Source of the DNA: Pseudomonas sp. CAN1
GTDB taxonomy: Bacteria > Pseudomonadota > Gammaproteobacteria > Pseudomonadales > Pseudomonadaceae
Assembly: GCF_030462585.1 (NCBI RefSeq)
Contig: NZ_JASMRU010000006.1
Coordinates: forward strand, 121,302-157,116
Length of the DNA stretch: 35,815 bases
Direction of reading: 5' to 3'
Shown here: piece by piece, positions 33,801 to 35,815 of the stretch
Layout of the letters: the number at the start of each line of letters is the position of its first letter
How positions within the stretch are numbered: position 1 is the first letter of the stretch
Program-made: the position numbers and the translations under genes
The notes under the pieces: model-generated
Database searches by the model: none
Told to the model about the DNA's origin: nothing
The model's input: the letters and a program-made list of their open reading frames with translations, nothing else

Positions 33801-33929
33801 TCGCGCAGCGTGTTCTTCGGCCCGATGGCCGTGGCGATCATGGGCGGCCTGATCGTCGCCACCGCGCTGACCCTGCTGTTCCTGCCGGCGCTCTATGCGG
33901 CCTGGTTCCGGGTGAAGAAAGAGGTTTGA
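30861..33929 (+). CDS. mexK: MexK, RND multidrug efflux transporter
   Basis: 1022 residues, an inner-membrane H+/drug antiporter of the RND type. Twelve membrane segments are arranged as 1 + 5 twice, with two large periplasmic loops. Transmembrane helix 4 carries the proton-relay pair Asp402-Asp403 (LVDDAIIAVEMM). Other RND marks are SLGLRTGLVVALSIPLVLAM and GFVAMLGTIALAGMIMRNSV. In P. aeruginosa MexJK exports erythromycin and tetracycline with OprM, and triclosan. No outer-membrane gene follows here either, so it must borrow a channel encoded elsewhere. GGAG lies in the mexJ stop region. Confidence 0.95.
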   Translation: MQFNLSAWALQNRSIVLYLMLLLGIVGTLSYTKLGQSEDPPFTFKAMVVKTNWPGATAEEVSRQVTERIEKKLMETGDFDRIISFSRPGESQVTFVAREDFHSRDIPELWYQIRKKVNDIRYTLPQGIQGPFFNDEFGTTFGNIYALSGKGFDYAVLKDYADRLQLQLQRIKDVGKVELVGLQDEKIWIDLSNTKLATLGLPLAAVQKALEDQNAVTATGFFETATDRVQLRVSGRFDSVEDIRSFPIRVGDRTFRIGDVAEVHRGFNDPPAPRMRFMGEDAIGIAVAMKDGGDILVLGKKLDSEFERLQQTLPAGMELRKVSDQPAAVREGVGEFVRVLAEALIIVLLVSFFSLGLRTGLVVALSIPLVLAMTFACMYYFGIGLHKISLGALVLALGLLVDDAIIAVEMMAVKMEQGYDRLKAASFAWTSTAFPMLTGTLVTAAGFLPIATAQSGTGEYTRSLFQVVTIALLVSWIAAVVFVPYLGAKLLPDLAKRHAEKHGGSDKGHDPYSTAFYQRFRRVVEWCVRYRKTVILLTVAAFIGSIMLFRLVPQQFFPPSARLELLVDLKLAEGDSLTATTEQVNRLEKMLAEHPGIENYVAYVGTGSPRFYLPLDQQLPAASFAQFVVLAKSLESREEIRQWLIKHMNEDFPTLRTRISRLENGPPVGYPVQFRVSGEHIPEVRELARKVADKMRENPHVVNVHLDWEEPSKAIFLDIDQERARALGVSTADISQFLQSSLTGSTVSYYREDNELIEILLRGDERGRHDLSQLPSLSMQTSSGRSVALSQVATLEYGFEEGIIWRRNRLPTVTVRADIYDDSLPATLVKQISPTLDPIRAELPDGYLLQVGGTVEDSAKGQDSVNAGVPLFIVVVLSLLMIQLRSFSRMIMVFLTAPLGLIGVTLFLLVFQKPFGFVAMLGTIALAGMIMRNSVILVDQIEQDRAHGMDTWHAIIEATVRRFRPIVLTALAAVLAMIPLSRSVFFGPMAVAIMGGLIVATALTLLFLPALYAAWFRVKKEV

Positions 33930-33950
33930 TCACTCAGACCCTGTCATATG

Positions 33951-33978
33951 AAAAAGCCCGGCGATTGCCGGGCTTTTT
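33951..33978. terminator. Bidirectional terminator between mexK and the DUF4197 gene
   Basis: A 12-base perfect stem AAAAAGCCCGGC (33951-33962) with GCCGGGCTTTTT (33967-33978), loop GATT. The A and T ends serve both converging genes. Confidence 0.93.
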
Positions 33979-33998
33979 CCTTTTCGTCTGGATGAGGT

Positions 33999-34676
33999 TC
34001 AGAGCACTCCGAACACCTTCTTCGCCAGACCGGTAGCGGCCGCGGTGGGATTCTCGCGGATGGTCTTCTCCTGCTCGGCGATGATCTTGAACAGGCCGTC
34101 CAGCGCTTCCTCGGTTACGTAGTTCTCGATGTTCGCATTCTTCGCATCGACCACGCCGAAGGCGGCAGCCTGGCTGGCGAAGGCGTTGTACTGCTTGGCC
34201 ACGCCGACCTGGTCGGTGGCTTGCTTGATGATCGGCAAGAACTTGGCGCGCAGCTGCTCGCGGCTGCTGCGGTTCAGGTAGTCGGTGGCGGAGTGGTCGC
34301 CGCCCTGGAGGATGCCCTTGGCGTCGGTCACGGTCATCTTCTTCACGGCGTCCACCAGCAGCGCCTGGGCCTGCGGCATGGCGGCCTCGGCGGCCTTGTT
34401 CATGCTGGCTTCGAGCTGGTCTACCTGGGCGCCCATGCCAAATTGCTTCATGGTCTTGGCGGCCTTGCCGAGCTTGCCGGGCAGCTCGATGCGCACGTCC
34501 GGATCATTGCTGAAACCGCCGGGCTGGCTGAGCTGCTTGACCGCAACCTTCGCCCCCTGGGTCAGCGCGTCCTTCAGGCCGCCGGAGGCATCGCTCTGGC
34601 TGAGGTCGGAGAGGGATAGCGCAAAGGCATTGACGGACAGCAGGGCGCCGGCCAGCAGAACGGGGAATCGCAGCAT
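33999..34676 (-). CDS. DUF4197 secreted protein
   Basis: 225 residues. A Sec signal peptide (MLRFPVLLAGALLSVNAFALS) precedes a helical DUF4197 domain: LSDLSQSDASGGLKDALTQGAKVAV, PDVRIELPGKLGKAAKTMKQ, FNMLE-type spacing in VDQLEASMNKAAEAAMPQA, ILQGGDHSATDYLNR and YVTEEALDGLFKIIAEQEK. Periplasmic, function unknown; a common gammaproteobacterial family. ATG 34676 has AAGGA seven bases upstream, better than TTG 34679. Confidence 0.9.
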   Translation of the reverse strand: MLRFPVLLAGALLSVNAFALSLSDLSQSDASGGLKDALTQGAKVAVKQLSQPGGFSNDPDVRIELPGKLGKAAKTMKQFGMGAQVDQLEASMNKAAEAAMPQAQALLVDAVKKMTVTDAKGILQGGDHSATDYLNRSSREQLRAKFLPIIKQATDQVGVAKQYNAFASQAAAFGVVDAKNANIENYVTEEALDGLFKIIAEQEKTIRENPTAAATGLAKKVFGVL

Positions 34677-34753
34677 CAAGACTTCCTTGGACGAGAGCCA
34701 GCGCTTAAAGAGCGCTGACCTGGAAAGTGGAGGAGGGAGATTAACGGAGGATG

Positions 34754-34776
34754 GCCGCCGGGGAAAACCCGGCGGC
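34754..34776 (-). terminator. Hairpin after the YbaY-like lipoprotein gene
   Basis: A 9-base perfect stem GCCGCCGGG (34754-34762) with CCCGGCGGC (34768-34776), loop GAAAA, 8 bases past the stop. No clear T run, so termination efficiency is uncertain. Confidence 0.5.
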
Positions 34777-34784
34777 GCGGTGAA

Positions 34785-35183
34785 TCAGCGCACAGGATCG
34801 ACGCGCACACGCAGTGGCTGCGGATCGCTGCCGTCGAGCTTCACGCTGTGACGCTCGGTGGTGATGAACAGCAGGCGGCCGCCATCTTCGATGCGCGCAC
34901 TGATGGCGTAGCTGTGCCCCGGCTTGACCGCCGCGCGATCGTAGTTGAGTTGGAAGGCCAGCGGCACCTGACGCCCAGACTCCAGCTGCTGTTTCGCCAG
35001 CTCGGTGGCCGGGGCATCGGCGAGCGACACATCCTGCAGGCTGACGGTGACCTGAGCCGTCGGCGGCAGCGCAATGCGCTGCAGGTAGAAGACTTCACCA
35101 TCCAGCGACGCCTTATCGCCGGAAGCAGTGGTGCCACACGCGGCCAGCAGGCCGGTCATCAGCAGCAGGGGAAGGTTTTTCAT
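34785..35183 (-). CDS. YbaY/YscW-family lipoprotein
   Basis: 132 residues. A short lipoprotein signal (MKNLPLLLMTGLLAAC, Cys16, Gly +2) is followed by a beta-rich domain of the YbaY/YscW type: GEVFYLQRIALPPTAQVTVSLQDVSLADAP, VPLAFQLNYD and HSYAISARIEDGGRLLFITT. YbaY of E. coli is a lipoprotein linked to envelope physiology; no type III secretion genes are near, so a pilotin role is not suggested. Transcribed leftward towards the DUF4197 gene, 108 bases away. Confidence 0.87.
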   Translation of the reverse strand: MKNLPLLLMTGLLAACGTTASGDKASLDGEVFYLQRIALPPTAQVTVSLQDVSLADAPATELAKQQLESGRQVPLAFQLNYDRAAVKPGHSYAISARIEDGGRLLFITTERHSVKLDGSDPQPLRVRVDPVR

Positions 35184-35385
35184 CGCGGGGCTCTCCTTGG
35201 ACTAAGGCGCGTCAGACCATTGTGGATGACTTTGGTTTCGGCGCCATGATCCAGGCGAGAGCGGGAGCTACTTCAGCATGTTTCCGAAGAGGTTCTGGAA
35301 CATCTGCGTGTCGCGACCCTCGGTGAGGTCTTAGAGCGAGTAGGCATGGTCGAGCTGCTCATCAGTTCGTCGAAGGGGATCGACG
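35184..35385. other. 202-base non-coding stretch before the glycosyltransferase end
   Basis: I see no gene, strong hairpin or repeat here. Two stop-rich open frames are short and lack ribosome sites. Confidence 0.55.
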
Positions 35386-35815
35386 TCAGCCCGCGGCGAA
35401 CTGATTGATGGAGTGTTGCGGGGTGAAGCGAGAGTAGAGGTGTTCCAGCGATGACTGCAACTGTTCGCGGGAGTGCAGGTGCTGAATGTTTTGGCTATTG
35501 CGCGCCAATTCGGCCAGAGCGCTCGGGTCGCCTTTGACGAAGGCGATGACATGCCGTTGTGCCTCCGTCAGGTCTTGGGCGGTGGACAAGCCTTCGGCGA
35601 CGAAGGGGCCAATGCGCCGGAGTGCGATAGGGAGGTCGAGCTTTGCCGCTTCCAGTACCGAGATGGGGAAGCCATCCCAGGCAGCGGTGTGGAAGTACAG
35701 GTCGAGCCCTTTCATGTGGGCGATCACCTCGCCGCGTGTGCGCCAGCCGGTCACTTCGATGCCAGCCTGGACCATCTCCGCCATGACCTGGGCTTCCCCG
35801 CCGCCGATCCACTTG
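35386..35815 (-). CDS. Glycosyltransferase (GT4-like), C-terminal part; 5' end outside window
   Basis: 142 codons remain, open to the right edge. The C-terminal Rossmann domain of a GT-B enzyme is recognisable: KWIGGGEAQVMAEMVQAGIEVTGW, HMKGLDLYFHTAAWDGFPIS and VLEAAKLDLPIALR. The E in FPISVLEAAK is the usual nucleotide-sugar ligand of GT4 enzymes. The sugar donor and acceptor cannot be told. Codon use is slightly less GC-biased than in the core genes, and the preceding ~200 bases are featureless, which fits a more recently acquired surface-polysaccharide gene. In P. aeruginosa, as I recall, plsB lies near here, so synteny appears to break at this point. Confidence 0.8.
   Translation of the reverse strand, partial: KWIGGGEAQVMAEMVQAGIEVTGWRTRGEVIAHMKGLDLYFHTAAWDGFPISVLEAAKLDLPIALRRIGPFVAEGLSTAQDLTEAQRHVIAFVKGDPSALAELARNSQNIQHLHSREQLQSSLEHLYSRFTPQHSINQFAAG

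Noticed and set aside
34785-35183. A type III secretion pilotin
   Set aside because: The fold family includes YscW, but there are no secretion genes in the window and the YbaY branch fits as well.

Overview
The window is a high-GC Pseudomonas chromosome segment. Its gene order matches, from memory, the PA3708-PA3675 part of the P. aeruginosa genome (wsp, prfB-lysS, lptF, cadA/cadR, ppc, adk, tsaB, rsmJ, mexLJK). It is probably not P. aeruginosa itself: the WspR N-terminus differs, REP families are dense, and a cytochrome P450 lies between rsmJ and mexL. A relative in the wider P. aeruginosa / P. nitroreducens / P. citronellolis group fits. No phage, plasmid, IS transposase, CRISPR array, rRNA or tRNA gene was recognised.

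Layout. (1) 1-5466: the end of wspC, then wspD, wspE, wspF and wspR, a chemosensory operon that controls c-di-GMP, with overlapping or abutting genes. (2) 5514-8315: prfB, with its programmed +1 frameshift, and lysS, closed by a strong terminator. (3) 8316-8842: an intergenic stretch with two REP doublets. (4) 8843-13475: a TetR regulator; a lipoprotein gene overlapping a DUF1704/QEGLA putative metallopeptidase; then a lipoprotein hydrolase, a small membrane protein and a macro-domain protein. A small unknown gene faces them at 13494-13943. (5) 14332-15580 (minus): the envelope lipoproteins lptF and its DUF4398 partner. (6) 15720-18700: divergent cadA and cadR for Zn/Cd efflux. (7) 18701-19139: a duplicated REP-rich spacer. 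(8) 19140-23217: a small unknown gene, ppc and adk. (9) 23307-27692: tsaB, an unknown small protein, DUF72, a PEP-mutase-like enzyme, an extensin-like protein and rsmJ. (10) 27720-33978: the P450, then mexL divergent from the mexJ-mexK RND efflux operon. (11) 33999-35815 (minus): a DUF4197 protein, a YbaY-like lipoprotein and a truncated glycosyltransferase.

How the genes work together. In the Wsp system the receptor (outside the window) is tuned by the WspC methyltransferase and the WspF methylesterase. It signals through WspD to the kinase WspE, which phosphorylates the diguanylate cyclase WspR. prfB-lysS, tsaB and rsmJ are translation genes, and ppc and adk serve central metabolism. The accessory content is envelope stress proteins, metal efflux and drug efflux, each with a local regulator (CadR, MexL).

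The most interesting points are: an HExxxH-plus-Glu zinc-peptidase signature in the gene usually named 'flavohemoglobin expression-modulating QEGLA protein'; a tandem duplication that copies the 3' end of cadR with a REP doublet; an in-frame hexanucleotide repeat encoding the His-Asp tract of CadA; a P450 with a non-canonical I-helix; and a duplicated start region in wspR. I saw no clearly new multi-gene system.
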